Shown here: one piece after another, positions 36,637-47,088 of the stretch
How positions within the stretch are numbered: position 1 is the first letter of the stretch
Layout of the letters: every line of letters starts with the position of its first letter
From: Thioflexithrix psekupsensis
GTDB lineage: Bacteria > Pseudomonadota > Gammaproteobacteria > Beggiatoales > Beggiatoaceae
Assembly (NCBI RefSeq): GCF_002149925.1
Contig: NZ_MSLT01000023.1
Coordinates: forward strand, 1-64,000
Length of the DNA: 64,000 bases
Reading direction: 5' to 3'
Notes under the pieces: model-generated
What the model saw: the letters and a program-made list of their open reading frames with translations, nothing else
Database searches by the model: none
What the model was told of the DNA's origin: nothing
Position numbers and translations under genes: made by a program

Positions 36637-37764
36637 TTACTGGCGGGGCGGCTGGGTTTTTTTTTCGGTTTCAGTTTCAGTTTTTGCTTTTTTGCGTTCA
36701 CTGAGCAGATGGTTGCGCAATTCGCCCACTTCGGCACGTAAACTATTGACTTCCTGAATTAAACTGACCACATGCGCGCAATTGGGATCGTTTTGTAACA
36801 ATTTATTTTCACGGCGCAATTGATGAATACGCATATTCATGGTATCTAATTCTTTACGGGTTGGCATGTGGAAACTATTTAATGCCATATCAATCATTTT
36901 TTGTTGATGTCGTTTCCACGCCATTAAGCTGTTAATTAAGCGGGCGTGAATCGTAATAAATTGCGGCGTAGTAACCTGTTCGGCATAAGCCGCTTCTCCA
37001 CAATCAATCCAAATATTATATAAAGTCCGCAAATCGCCAATACTCTGCTGCGATTTCTGCATAGACAAAATGCGTTCGCGTAATAAATCTAAAGTCCGTA
37101 AACCGATTTTTTGAAATTGTCCGCTATAATCTTGTTGTGCGCTTTGGTAAGCTAAACTTAAACGCATTCCCTGTTGCAATTGTTCTTGCCATTCACGGGT
37201 ATAACCTAAACCCGGTACGGATAGAATCTGTTGCCATTTCTGATTCAAGCGTTGACGTTCATTACTGATAATATCATCTTTTAATAAACTAAATAAATCA
37301 TTTGGCAATATGGATAAAGAAGCCAAAGTACGTTGCCAACTGTCAAAAGGCATTTCCCAAAAACCAACCGTTTCTGATTGCTCATTTCTCGCCGCAATAA
37401 AACTGGCTTTTAACTCTTCAAATCCCTGATCCCATAAACTCTGCCATTCGGGAGAATCGGGATTGGCTTGTTGTAATTGATCAAATGTTTTTAAAAATTC
37501 GCTGTTTAAACGAAAATAACTTTTTCCCTGATCAATAAAACGACGAAATACCGCATAATTGTCCGGAGTCAAGGACGTAGCAACCGCCTGCCACCATAAT
37601 TCTAAAGATTCAGACCAATGTGCAGAAGCGTTGCTTGAGGTGGTGTGTTCTTTCGCGCCCTGTTGGAGCAGAGCCAAACACGCCGCCCAATAATCTTGGG
37701 GAGAGATGTTTTCTTGCGTCTCTGCATTGGGATCGGTGTCGGTATCGGAAGATCGAGTGGTCAT
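36637..37764 (-). CDS. phaE: Class III PHA synthase subunit PhaE
   Basis: 375 residues from the ATG at 37764, which follows gaggc; an upstream ATG at 37794 is possible. Mostly helical; 'YSGQFQKIGLRTLDLLRERIL' and 'DCGEAAYAEQVTTPQFITIHARLINSLM'-type segments (near 220-300) match the PhaE family. The C-terminal coiled coil (about 310-370, 'RIHQLRRENKLLQ') ends in a basic tail. It forms the active complex with PhaC. Confidence 0.93.
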   Translation of the reverse strand: MTTRSSDTDTDPNAETQENISPQDYWAACLALLQQGAKEHTTSSNASAHWSESLELWWQAVATSLTPDNYAVFRRFIDQGKSYFRLNSEFLKTFDQLQQANPDSPEWQSLWDQGFEELKASFIAARNEQSETVGFWEMPFDSWQRTLASLSILPNDLFSLLKDDIISNERQRLNQKWQQILSVPGLGYTREWQEQLQQGMRLSLAYQSAQQDYSGQFQKIGLRTLDLLRERILSMQKSQQSIGDLRTLYNIWIDCGEAAYAEQVTTPQFITIHARLINSLMAWKRHQQKMIDMALNSFHMPTRKELDTMNMRIHQLRRENKLLQNDPNCAHVVSLIQEVNSLRAEVGELRNHLLSERKKAKTETETEKKTQPPRQ

Positions 37765-37930
37765 GCTTGCCTCTGTTGATTGGCATCCATTCATTGCGTC
37801 GTTGTTTTGTCGTAACTGTCTGATTTCATAGTAGCATGGTCAATGCTGCATCGCAACAGAATATGGACTATGCCATCACCATTACGAATACTGTCGTGAC
37901 ACTGATCCGTAATGGCATGGGTTTAAGGGC

Positions 37931-38476
37931 TTATTGTGCGGTTAAATAATGGTATAAAGCGGCGTAATCTTCTTTAACCGTACTGCCAAACAAAGGATCA
38001 TCCAATTCTTTAATCCCTTGATGTACTTGTTGCCAATCGGCTTCGCTAAAGGTTTGGGCGGCGCGTGGCATCACTTTGCCTTCTTCTTTGTCGATATGAC
38101 CGCGCAATAAAGCAATATATTCATTGGCTTGGGTTTCCAAAGTGGCGCGGGAAAACATGGCCGTGTCGTCCATTGCCAATTGCAGGGTGTTAAAAAAAGC
38201 GCGTCCTTTTTCAATTAACAATTCATGTTGTTGCAATAACTCTTCAATTTCCCCTTGTAAGCTGGGATCGCGTTGTTTTAAATGGGAAAATAACACATCT
38301 TCGCTGGGATGATGATACATGTCTGGGTAATGCACCATGTAGTGCATAATGTCAGACATGATTTGGTAATCGGGTGTGTCGCCCGCGTGGAAAGTAGCCA
38401 TTTGGGTATCCAACAAGTCCAATAATTTGGCGATGCCAATATGTTCTTGATGGAGTTTATTGATAATAGCTGACAT
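37931..38476 (-). CDS. Hemerythrin HHE-type protein
   Basis: 181 residues, four-helix hemerythrin fold. Iron ligands are seen in 'LHQEHIGI' (near 9-12), 'HYPDMYHHPSEDVLF' (near 49-63), 'QQHELL' and 'HIDKEEGKVMPRA'. Such proteins bind O2, sense it or handle NO/iron stress. Stands alone; the 260 bp upstream toward leuC shows no gene. Confidence 0.9.
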   Translation of the reverse strand: MSAIINKLHQEHIGIAKLLDLLDTQMATFHAGDTPDYQIMSDIMHYMVHYPDMYHHPSEDVLFSHLKQRDPSLQGEIEELLQQHELLIEKGRAFFNTLQLAMDDTAMFSRATLETQANEYIALLRGHIDKEEGKVMPRAAQTFSEADWQQVHQGIKELDDPLFGSTVKEDYAALYHYLTAQ

Positions 38477-38737
38477 AGGTTATCCCCTTGTTTTGATTGA
38501 CAAATAAGACAAGCAAACGGAACGGGGAAGTTCTGAATTTTGCGCATAGATAGGGTTCAACGCAAAAAATCGGCACTTCATCCATGATTCAATAAATAAG
38601 GCTTCATGATTCATAAAACACTTATCCGTTTTTTTTGATTTAAGATTTATACGGGTATTGATTAAACCTGAATTTAAGCACGGACGCAATCGTTTCTCGA
38701 CAAGAATCGTGATGATCCGTGCATCACCGTGATGCGA

Positions 38738-40156
38738 TTAAAGCAAATCGCGCACGTCAACAAAATGTCCTGCAATCGCCGCTGCCGCGGCCATGCTTGG
38801 CCCTACTAAATGGGTGCGGCCGTCTTTGCCTTGTCGTCCTTCAAAATTACGGTTAGACGTAGAAGCACAGCGTTCGCCCGGTGACAATTGATCCGCATTC
38901 ATGCCCAAGCACATCGAACAGCCCGGCTCGCGCCATTCAAAGCCTGCATCACGGAATACCTGATCTAAGCCTTCGGCTTCTGCTTGTTGTTTAATTAAAC
39001 CAGACCCCGGCACAACCAAAGCCAGTTTAATCGTATCAGCCACCCGCCGTCCACGCACCACATCGGCAGCAGCGCGTAAATCTTCTAAACGGGAATTCGT
39101 ACAAGAGCCAATAAAAACTTTATCCACCATAATATCAGTTATCGCCATATCGGGCGTTAATCCCATGTACGTCAAGGCACGTTGAATGGATGCGGCGGCG
39201 ATGGGATCGGCAATGGTGGCGGGATTGGGTACGCGCCCATTGATTCCTGTGACCATTTCTGGCGACGTTCCCCACGTCACTTGTGGTACAAGAGATTGGG
39301 CATCGAAACGCACCACTTGATCGAAATGCGCGCCCGGATCGCTGTGTAATTCTTTCCATGCGCTAAGGGCTTGTTGCCATTGTTGTCCTTTGGGGGCGTA
39401 AGGGCGATCTTTGACATACGCCAATGTGACATCATCAACCGCAACCATACCCGCCCGTGCGCCTGCTTCAATGGCCATATTGCAGAGTGTCATGCGCCCT
39501 TCCATACTCAAGCCACTAATGGCTTTTCCTGCAAATTCAAGCGCATATCCTGTTCCACCTGCGGTACCAATTTGGCCGATAATGGCTAAAATTAAGTCTT
39601 TGGCGGTGACTCCTGCGGATAATTCTCCGTCCACTTGAATACACATATTGCCTGATTTTTTTTGTACAAGGCATTGGGTGGCCAGCACATGTTCTACTTC
39701 TGATGTGCCGATGCCGAAGGCTAACGCGCCGAATGCGCCATGGGTCGAGGTGTGCGAATCGCCACATACCACGGTCATGCCGGGCAAAGTCGCGCCTTGT
39801 TCGGGTCCAATGACATGTACAATGCCTTGACGAATGTCATTCATGGCAAACAAGGGGATATTGTACGAGGTGCAGTTATTCACCAACGTTTGTACTTGTA
39901 AACGCGAAACAGGATCGACAATGGCATCGATTCCCGCCGTGCGGTCGGGTGTGGTGGGGACATTGTGATCTGGCACGGCTAAATTAGCCGATAATCGCCA
40001 TGGTTGACGTTGTGCCAGTCTAAGCCCATCAAAAGCCTGCGGAGAGGTGACTTCGTGCAGTAAATGGCGATCAATATAAAGTAAAGCCGCGCCATTTTCA
40101 TCGGTGCGCACCACGTGGGCATCCCATAATTTATCGTATAAAGTTCTGGCAGACAT
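38738..40156 (-). CDS. leuC: 3-isopropylmalate dehydratase, large subunit
   Basis: 472 residues. It isomerises isopropylmalate in leucine synthesis with a [4Fe-4S] cluster whose cysteines are in '[13 protein letters not shown]' and '[11 protein letters not shown]'. Other signatures: '[12 protein letters not shown]' start and '[20 protein letters not shown]'. leuD normally follows; here a 260-bp gap and the hemerythrin gene come next, so leuD must be elsewhere. Confidence 0.97.
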   Translation of the reverse strand: MSARTLYDKLWDAHVVRTDENGAALLYIDRHLLHEVTSPQAFDGLRLAQRQPWRLSANLAVPDHNVPTTPDRTAGIDAIVDPVSRLQVQTLVNNCTSYNIPLFAMNDIRQGIVHVIGPEQGATLPGMTVVCGDSHTSTHGAFGALAFGIGTSEVEHVLATQCLVQKKSGNMCIQVDGELSAGVTAKDLILAIIGQIGTAGGTGYALEFAGKAISGLSMEGRMTLCNMAIEAGARAGMVAVDDVTLAYVKDRPYAPKGQQWQQALSAWKELHSDPGAHFDQVVRFDAQSLVPQVTWGTSPEMVTGINGRVPNPATIADPIAAASIQRALTYMGLTPDMAITDIMVDKVFIGSCTNSRLEDLRAAADVVRGRRVADTIKLALVVPGSGLIKQQAEAEGLDQVFRDAGFEWREPGCSMCLGMNADQLSPGERCASTSNRNFEGRQGKDGRTHLVGPSMAAAAAIAGHFVDVRDLL

Positions 40157-40373
40157 CGTTTGATTCCCTAATTTTTCTGGATTTTGCTGGGTCTGAAAAC
40201 GCCCATTTTAACCTGAATGGGAGGGAGACAGGGTTTTTTTTGGAGGGGATGAGGGGGGATTTTTTGGTCAATGTCTTTTTACCGTTGACAAGTGATAGGC
40301 AGAGTGATAGCGTTTCGTTTTACGAAACAGGACGAGTTTAAACTGTAAAAAAGATGAATTACCGAGGTATTCG

Positions 40374-40733
40374 ATGGCAAGACGGAGACGACAACCTATT
40401 TTTGAATTGACGCGATTGGTTATGGTGTTTGTTGTAGGGACTTTTTTTATTTGGTTGTTATTGACCATCAATAAAACATCCATACGGGAAGCAGAAAAAA
40501 TACGAAGAACGTACTCTAACCCCAGCATCTCGTCTGGAAAACCTCATGCAGCTAAAAATACAGATTCTGCAAACGTAGCGCAGGTGTATAAGTGCATAAA
40601 TCTTGATGGAAGTGTAATATTCAGTGACAGAGTTTGTAGAGCCAATGAAATCCAAGAACAGTTTCAATATGCTAACCCCAAACTTTTAAGTATTCCACAA
40701 CATTCTCGCTTACTGGATAATACGGAAAAATAA
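40374..40733 (+). CDS. DUF4124-like membrane-anchored small protein
   Basis: 119 residues; ATG preceded by gagg. A basic N-terminus and one transmembrane helix (about 13-33) are followed by a linker and a 'VYKCINLDGSVIFSDRVCR' segment (about 69-87). The last has the two cysteines and the 'YKC.D..G...FSD.PC' pattern of DUF4124 domains. Function of the family is not known; location is probably periplasmic. Confidence 0.75.
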   Translation: MARRRRQPIFELTRLVMVFVVGTFFIWLLLTINKTSIREAEKIRRTYSNPSISSGKPHAAKNTDSANVAQVYKCINLDGSVIFSDRVCRANEIQEQFQYANPKLLSIPQHSRLLDNTEK

Positions 40734-40817
40734 CCGCAGGCAATAAAAAAAGCGGTTATACCCCCTATTAGGTGTCTTTGCGGTGTAGAATACCCTGCAA
40801 TATGCCTATCTATGAAA

Positions 40818-41492
40818 CTATGCTTTTTTTACGATGGTTTTTGTCGCTGCTATTTTTCTGTCAGCATATAAAACGACCTCTTTTATAACTAACTTTTGAA
40901 TAGCAGAAATAAAAGTTTCCATTATTGCGTAATTGGGTTGTGCGTTTTGTGTTGGGAGTGAAACCTTGTCCGTTTGAATTTTTCTATTGCTAATACTATC
41001 GCCCCAAGAATATTTATGCCCCAAACTTTTATTAATACATGTTGCTAAATATAATTGGTTTAATTTGCTTTTGTATTTTTCATCTTTTAAATACAAAACC
41101 AAATTATGGCTATCGTTTGAATAAAAGTCTTTTTCTTGATAGGTGACAACAAAAGTTTTACCTCCAATAAAAACACAATTCCCTTTGTCTAACTGTTTTT
41201 GATCATAAGAAATATAAGAACTCACCGCATTATTTTCTGCACTTGCGCACAAATAAGGAGTTGTTCCGCTGTTTTCAACAATATCTTTTGATAAAATGTT
41301 TCTAGTATTTTTTACATCAAAAACATCAATGACATTAAACTTTTCAAATTTCAAATTTTCAAAATCCTCTAAAGCCTGTTGTTCTTCGGCTGTTAAGGTG
41401 TAATCTTTTAATCCAGTCGCTAATAAATACGCTTCCAGCTCCGCTAGTCGCTCCGCTTCCAGTTCCGCTATACGTTCCATTTCCAGCTCTGC
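40818..41492 (-). pseudogene. BcgI-type specificity subunit, second half (downstream of an insertion)
   Basis: About 224 codons ('AELE' plus the 220-residue frame from ATG 41480). It begins in the central helical spacer ('MERIAELEAERLAELEAYLL'), then has a second target-recognition domain (about 45-195; 'KFEKFNVIDVFDV' start) and a terminal helix ('MET-FISAIQKLVIKEVVLYADRKI'). It is separated from the first half by a 193-bp element. The piece has no ribosome site of its own, so a functional full subunit is not expected. Confidence 0.8.
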
Positions 41493-41687
41493 TATACCAA
41501 AATTAAGTCATTCATAAAATTTTTCTGTCAGAATCAGAATTTACAGAATTTTAGGATTTTCAGAATTAAAAAATAAAAAATCTGTTTAAAATAAACGATT
41601 TGCAAGAATAAATTTTGAAAATTCTTGTGTCTGTAAATTCTGATTCTGACAAAATAAGGATTCTACGAACCCTATCTTTTTGGTATA
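41493..41687. mobile_element. Small TA-flanked element (MITE-like) splitting the specificity gene
   Basis: It is bounded by TA dinucleotides and by inverted ends TACCAAAA / TTTTGGTA (41495-41502, 41678-41685). Inside lies a longer inverted pair, tgtcagaatcagaatttaca near 41526-41545 and its complement near 41631-41650. It encodes no protein. Removing the element with one TA joins 'MESFI' to 'AELEMERI' in frame. TA duplication is typical of IS630/Tc1-type transposition. Copy two is at 53796-53982. Confidence 0.88.
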
Positions 41688-42141
41688 TAAAACTTTCCAT
41701 AAAATCAAAATCTATTTTGTTGTTTTTTGTGGGGAGGTGGATTTTTTGGCTTTCAATTATTTTTACATCAAAACTTGAAGTTCCCCAAGAAAAAGAACTA
41801 AATGCTTTTGACATTGCTAAAACAAAAAATTGAGCATTTTTTTTGTTAAACCTTTTGTCTTTTGATTTCAAGATTTTTATTTTATCACCCGTGAAATAGG
41901 GCTTTTCTTGATAGAACATTGTAGCCGTATCTTGCCCAAATGAAATCGTATTTCCTTCGTTCAGAAAATTCTCATCTTCGTTTATAAAACCTTTTTGACC
42001 ATTATTTGACCCTATTCTAACAACATAGGGAAATTTTCCGTTATCTAAAATTTCAACTTTGTTCGCATCAAATCTTTTTTTGTAAGAATGGACCTCAAAC
42101 AAATCACCAATTTTAAACTCCCCCCACTCAACATTTTTCAA
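41566..42141 (-). pseudogene. BcgI-type specificity subunit, first half, truncated by insertion
   Basis: A 191-residue frame of which about 151 are genuine: a target-recognition domain starting 'VEWGEFKIGDLFEVHSYKKR' and including 'SFSWGTSSFDVKII' and 'IHLPTKNNKIDFDFMESFI'. The last 40 codons are read from the inserted element and end at TAA inside it. The start is 20 bases after the RM gene stop, so both were one operon. The rejoined protein would be about 375 residues, near the size of known B/S subunits. Confidence 0.82.
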
Positions 42142-42161
42142 TTTCTCGTTAAGTGGGGAAT

Positions 42162-44186
42162 CTATTTTCCCAAACTATCATTTCCTTTTAATAAATTAGA
42201 AACTTCCCACGCTAAATAATCACTGACCGTTTTCTTAAAATCTTGCAAAGTCGGTTTTGTGTCAATTGGGGCGGTTTGATTCCAATCTGCGCCATTTTTT
42301 GGATCAATTGTGTTTTCATAATATTCTTTTTCAGTAAAAATACTCAGTTTGTTTTTACCAAAACGCACTAAATTAACTAATTCTTCATAACGTTCTTTAG
42401 CTTGGTCAGTGTCTTTTAAGTTATTGCTGGCTTTTTTACGATTCGTGCGCGTATAACCATCATTTGAGAAATCAATAAACCTCACGATTTCGTCTTTTTC
42501 ATGTTTTTCACCCACTTTAAATACATAAATATTGGTTTGTACGCTCGATTTACCAATAAAAATATCGATTGGCATTTTAATACTGGCTAACAGTGTATGT
42601 TTTTCTAAAATCCGCTTATTATAATCTTTGGCTCTTCCTGAACCTGCCGAATTTTGAATAATAATCGCCGCATAGCCTTTATTCATCATGTTTAAGGCGG
42701 TTTCCACAAAATTCATGCCGTTACCACTCGCAGAATAAGGCGGATTTAACACAAAGGCAGTCGCGGGGAATTGGTTATCTGTTTTTCCAAAACCATACTT
42801 TCCGTCAAAATCTTTGATTGAATCTTTATTTAAAATATTAGAGCTACCATCACCCATCAAAATCATATTGAGAATTGCCAACATATACACACTGGACAGC
42901 AACTCCAAACCCAGTAATTGTTCTGCTTTTATTTTTAATTCTTTTTGTCGCAATTCATCAGGTGAATGAATGCTGTTTTTCGCATCAATTAACATTTCAT
43001 TCATTGCGGCAACTAATAAGCCCGCTGAACCTGCGGCAAAATCCCAAACATAAGAATCTTTATTCACTCGCGCCAATTTGACTAACAGTGTCGCAATATA
43101 AGACGGGGTAAGCACCACATCATTTAATTTGTCTTGTGAAAAACCCAGCCAGCTATACATTTCATTAAACAGCTTGCCAGTAAAATCCGTTGTTAAGCCA
43201 ATCTTATAATAAATGCCCAAATCATCGACAATTTTTGTAAAAACTCGTTTAAGCTGGCTTTCACCGTTTTCAACTTTGTTGATATTTCCAGTTAATAAGG
43301 TGTTAGATAAGGTTCTAATAATTAAATCTTTCTTTTCTTGCGGCAAATCTTTTTCGGCTAAAAAAGCACTTATTTTTCTGACAATGATTTCCCCATCAGT
43401 ATTGCCTTTTTCAGTCGAAGACTTTAAATCTGACTTTTCAAGCGGTGATACTTTGCCAGGAATCCCAATGGTGGCAATAATTGCAGCGGCAACCAGATAA
43501 ACGCGATCATTTTCACCTAAACCTTTTTCGTTTTGGTAAATATCGTTATTGAGTTTAACTAAACTCGCATCAATTTCTTTTTCGCGTTGTTCTTTGAGTT
43601 TATCAATTTCTTCTTGTGATAAATTCAAATCTTCTACTTGCTTAACAAACGCATCAAAATTTTCTTTTTTTAGAAAAGAAAAATCGGAAAATTCCCCAAC
43701 TTTTTGCCCAACGCCAAAATTGCTTTTTGAAACATAATACACACCAATTTCATGCTGAATTTTTCCCGATTCATCTTTATAACCCGTCATTCCAATCGCA
43801 ATAATATCGGTGTAGCTGGTATGATGAAGCAAGGCATTTGCATAATGCACCGCACCGTTGACTGCAAAAGAATTAATGTTTTTAAAATGAGGTTCGTTTT
43901 TCGCCGTTTTATTTTCAACCTGACCGTTATTATCAAGTTTTACCAGTTTGTCTTTATACCCTTTGTATTCAATCAGAATCGGGTAATAGTTTAAATGCTT
44001 ATCTTGCAACAACAGTTTTGCATCAGGACGATTGCCACCAACACCACCACTTTTAGAGAAATAATCATCAAGTGCTTTATCAATTTCAGCATTTAACGGT
44101 TCTTGCTCTAATTTATAATTGAGCTTGTAAGATTTAAGCCAGCCATTTGCTAATTCTGTAATGTTTGGTTCTATTGATTGTGCCAT
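42162..44186 (-). CDS. BcgI-like fused restriction endonuclease / N6-adenine methyltransferase
   Basis: 674 residues from ATG at 44186 (aggaat upstream; a longer start to 44207 is less likely). The N-terminus has a PD-(D/E)xK nuclease core: P54-D55 and E73-Y-K75 ('LIEYKG'). A helical linker (about 160-320) follows, then a gamma-class methyltransferase with SAM region 'DFAAGSAGLLVAAM' and catalytic N481-P-P-Y. BcgI-type enzymes need a separate specificity subunit for both cutting and methylation; that subunit is broken here, so this protein is probably inactive or in decay. Confidence 0.85.
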   Translation of the reverse strand: MAQSIEPNITELANGWLKSYKLNYKLEQEPLNAEIDKALDDYFSKSGGVGGNRPDAKLLLQDKHLNYYPILIEYKGYKDKLVKLDNNGQVENKTAKNEPHFKNINSFAVNGAVHYANALLHHTSYTDIIAIGMTGYKDESGKIQHEIGVYYVSKSNFGVGQKVGEFSDFSFLKKENFDAFVKQVEDLNLSQEEIDKLKEQREKEIDASLVKLNNDIYQNEKGLGENDRVYLVAAAIIATIGIPGKVSPLEKSDLKSSTEKGNTDGEIIVRKISAFLAEKDLPQEKKDLIIRTLSNTLLTGNINKVENGESQLKRVFTKIVDDLGIYYKIGLTTDFTGKLFNEMYSWLGFSQDKLNDVVLTPSYIATLLVKLARVNKDSYVWDFAAGSAGLLVAAMNEMLIDAKNSIHSPDELRQKELKIKAEQLLGLELLSSVYMLAILNMILMGDGSSNILNKDSIKDFDGKYGFGKTDNQFPATAFVLNPPYSASGNGMNFVETALNMMNKGYAAIIIQNSAGSGRAKDYNKRILEKHTLLASIKMPIDIFIGKSSVQTNIYVFKVGEKHEKDEIVRFIDFSNDGYTRTNRKKASNNLKDTDQAKERYEELVNLVRFGKNKLSIFTEKEYYENTIDPKNGADWNQTAPIDTKPTLQDFKKTVSDYLAWEVSNLLKGNDSLGK

Positions 44187-44256
44187 ATTTATTCCTATTT
44201 TTAACAAAGTCTAAGGCAGACCCCAAAGCCTGCCCCGACTAACACGACAAACTCCC

Positions 44257-45864
44257 TCACTCCGACGGCACAGAGTACGCTAACATTCTAGCCAAAGCCT
44301 GTTGAGCCTTCTCCCGAAACGAAGCATCAGATAACACTTCTTCAATCACTTTTTTAGATGAAGCAATCGCCTCTTTTAAATCGGCTACTTCTCCTAAATG
44401 CAAATAACGCTGTTCTAAAGCCGCACTCAAATTATTATGGCAAAATCCTAAGTTATTCTCATAATGAAGAGAATCAGGTGATATTCTTTCAATCACATCT
44501 CTTTGTAAATGAATGGCTTCTTCCAAATGAGCCAAATTTTTCGACAGCAAATAACTCGCTTTTAATCCATAAGAAAGATGGCTAATAAACATATCTAGTC
44601 CTGGAAAATCCTCTGGACACTCATAAATGGCTTGTTTAAGAGTGCCTATTGCCTTTTCTAAATCCGCCGCATCGGAGAAATTCTCATAACGGGTAATATA
44701 ACCTAAACCCAGTTTCTCAAGAAAATGATAGCGCGCATCATCGTCCGTACTTTGTTCAACGGCCTGTTGACAATAAGAAATACACTGTTCCAGATCATCT
44801 GGATTTTTTGAATGCAAAAACCGTATTCTCAATAACTCGCCTAGCAAATATAACGCTTCGGGTAATTTATCAGGACCAGCTTTTTCTAGCACTGTGTCAT
44901 AAAGTGAAATAGCCTTATTTAAATCCGCTATTTTCTTCGTGTGAACATAAGAATCTCCCCATGACAACGCTAAGTTCTCCATCACTTCTCTTATTGCAGA
45001 CGAATTGGGCGCGATTCTTTCGAATATCTCAATTGACCGCTCATAAGCCTTAATAGCCGCTTTCAAATCAGAAATTTTTCGGAGATTAACAAAACGAACC
45101 TTATATATATCGCCCAAATAATCGAAATAGACCGCCAAATCAGGATCATCAGGTTCAGATTTCTGAATCACTTTTTGATAGCACTTAATTATCTCGTCTA
45201 AATCAGACAATTCTCCCGAATAGTGAAAATGCTCAAACAGAATTTTAGCCAAACTGGCGTATAAACCGGGAATCTGGTCAGGATAACGACGAGTTGCCTT
45301 TTTAATCGCTTGTCGGCACAACGCAATTGCTTTCTCTAAATCACTCTCATCATCTGAATGATGAAAGCGTTCTAAATATCCAAACGCCAAATGCCCTAAA
45401 CCCGCAGGCAATTCTGGAGAATTATCAGGGATTCTTTGGAAAAAAGCAGAAGCGGTTTTTAAAGAAAATTCTAAGTCTTCAATCTCGTTGGTTAATTCGT
45501 AAAGTTCAATGGAAAGTCCCATTGTTCTGCCGAAAGAGTTTAATTGGAATAACTCACTTTGCTTGGGAAAATCACGATGTTCCAGAATTGTCCGCCATAA
45601 TTCAACGGCTTGAGTCAGCGTGGCTTCACTCTCATCATCCGCATAGGCATTAGAAGTACTTTCTGCTTTTAAGGCGAGAAAAAAGAGAAAATTCTCATCA
45701 TTTTCATCGATATTGCCGTAATTTTCCAACGTTACATTTTGCATAGCAGCCAATAACTTTGGAGAGCTTTCAAAAATAGCCTGTACTTGGTCATAATCAT
45801 CGTCTTTTATCGCCTGCATCAGTGATTCTACTGTCGCTTCAGCGCGTTTTTTTCTACCTGCCAT
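44257..45864 (-). CDS. Tetratricopeptide-repeat protein
   Basis: 535 residues made almost wholly of TPR-like helix pairs of about 48 residues. Typical repeats are 'SDLEKAIALCRQAIKKA', 'SDLDEIIKCYQKVIQKS', 'SDLKAAIKAYERSIEIF' and 'ADLEKAIGTLKQAIYEC'. These resemble the long TPR arrays that precede CHAT caspase-like domains, but no protease domain is attached. The first 70 residues are acidic and unlike TPR. It lies 70 bases upstream of the RM gene on the same strand and could belong to that locus; no function can be assigned. Confidence 0.82.
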   Translation of the reverse strand: MAGRKKRAEATVESLMQAIKDDDYDQVQAIFESSPKLLAAMQNVTLENYGNIDENDENFLFFLALKAESTSNAYADDESEATLTQAVELWRTILEHRDFPKQSELFQLNSFGRTMGLSIELYELTNEIEDLEFSLKTASAFFQRIPDNSPELPAGLGHLAFGYLERFHHSDDESDLEKAIALCRQAIKKATRRYPDQIPGLYASLAKILFEHFHYSGELSDLDEIIKCYQKVIQKSEPDDPDLAVYFDYLGDIYKVRFVNLRKISDLKAAIKAYERSIEIFERIAPNSSAIREVMENLALSWGDSYVHTKKIADLNKAISLYDTVLEKAGPDKLPEALYLLGELLRIRFLHSKNPDDLEQCISYCQQAVEQSTDDDARYHFLEKLGLGYITRYENFSDAADLEKAIGTLKQAIYECPEDFPGLDMFISHLSYGLKASYLLSKNLAHLEEAIHLQRDVIERISPDSLHYENNLGFCHNNLSAALEQRYLHLGEVADLKEAIASSKKVIEEVLSDASFREKAQQALARMLAYSVPSE

Positions 45865-46261
45865 TGCTTATTCCTTGTGAAAAATAAAAAAGTGCTGTTA
45901 CAGCAAAAAACCTTCTGAAAAAATTAGCACAACCCACACTCCTTACAACCAATTGCGAGTTAAGCCTACTAATCACATACGCTTACTCTTTTCAATGTGT
46001 TTCAAAAATAACGGATCGCCGCGCAAGAGGTTTTTAAAAAAATTGACCTCATTTTACAAGGTACAACTCCGAAATCAAGATTGGTGAATGATAAAGCCAC
46101 TTGCTGTTTAAAAGCAACTGGTTGATTTCAATCGAGGCTACCCCTCTGTTTTTTAAATTGCACTCACCACTGCACATATCGCAAATGATTCTGTTATTAT
46201 TACGCTTAGGTGCATAGCGACTCTGTGAGGTCTGTCTATGCGATTGTAAAAATACGCTCTA
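45865..46261. other. Gene-free region, no recognised features
   Basis: About 400 bp between the divergent TPR-protein and mlaA genes. It is A/T-rich, with stops in all frames. I see no RNA gene, clear promoter pair or repeat in it. Both flanking genes must be transcribed from here. Confidence 0.6.
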
Positions 46262-47035
46262 ATGCTCATGTCAAAAATGTTTATTCTCGCTCGTATTAAA
46301 ATTATTTTTCCCTTATTAATCCTGTTACCCTTACAAGGTTCATTGTCGGGTTGTGCGTCCTTGTCCACCAGTCCAGACCCTTTAGAACCCTTGAATCGCC
46401 GAATTTTTGGCTTCAATCAAGCTGTTGATGAAGTCATTTTGAAACCTTTGGCTGTGACTTATCAAGAATTAACTCCTGAACCCGTTAATCAGGGAATTAC
46501 CAATTTCTTTAGCAATTTAAGTGAATTATCAGTGATTGCTAATGATTTGTTACAATTTAAGCTTAAACAAGCGGCTTCTGATTCGGGGCGTTTTGTGATT
46601 AATACCACTTTGGGTTTACTTGGTTTTTTAGATTTAGCCACGCACTTTGGTTATCCTAAAAATTATGAAGATTTTGGACAAACTTTAGGTTATTGGGGAG
46701 TGGGCAGTGGGCCTTATTTGGTATTGCCTCTTTTAGGACCTAGTTCGATACGCGATACGGCTGGACGTGGGGTGGATGGTTTTTTTGATCCGCGCAGTTA
46801 TGTTGCTGGTAACGATGATGTTGTGTTGCGTTGGCATGTGATTACCAATGGAATCTACGCGGTGGATCAGCGAGCAAGTTTGTTAGAAATTGAAAAAGTC
46901 ATGAAAACCGCCGCATTAGACCCTTATACGTATATGCGCGATGCGTATTTGCAGCGTCGTGAATATTTGGTCAAAGACGGCAATGTCCCCACGCAAGAAG
47001 ATGAATTTGATGAATTATTCAGTGATTTGGAATAA
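46262..47035 (+). CDS. mlaA: MlaA (VacJ) outer-membrane lipoprotein
   Basis: 257 residues. The signal peptide ends in lipobox 'LSGC' (Cys at about 31). Family core: 'DPLEPLNRRIFGFNQAVDEVILKPLA', 'NFFSNLSE', 'GRFVINTTLGLLGFLDLA', 'EDFGQTLGYWGVGSGPYLVLPLLGPSS' and 'RGVDGFFDP' (given here as separate short stretches). MlaA removes phospholipids from the outer leaflet and passes them to the Mla system. The other mla genes are not adjacent. Confidence 0.95.
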   Translation: MLMSKMFILARIKIIFPLLILLPLQGSLSGCASLSTSPDPLEPLNRRIFGFNQAVDEVILKPLAVTYQELTPEPVNQGITNFFSNLSELSVIANDLLQFKLKQAASDSGRFVINTTLGLLGFLDLATHFGYPKNYEDFGQTLGYWGVGSGPYLVLPLLGPSSIRDTAGRGVDGFFDPRSYVAGNDDVVLRWHVITNGIYAVDQRASLLEIEKVMKTAALDPYTYMRDAYLQRREYLVKDGNVPTQEDEFDELFSDLE

Positions 47036-47088
47036 TATCTGTCTTGTTTTTTTAAGAAACTTTCGCTCAAGTGATTGATATTATCAAT

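Noticed and set aside
37870-37920. Inverted repeat after the hemerythrin gene as a terminator
   Set aside because: The stem is interrupted and no T-run follows on either strand.
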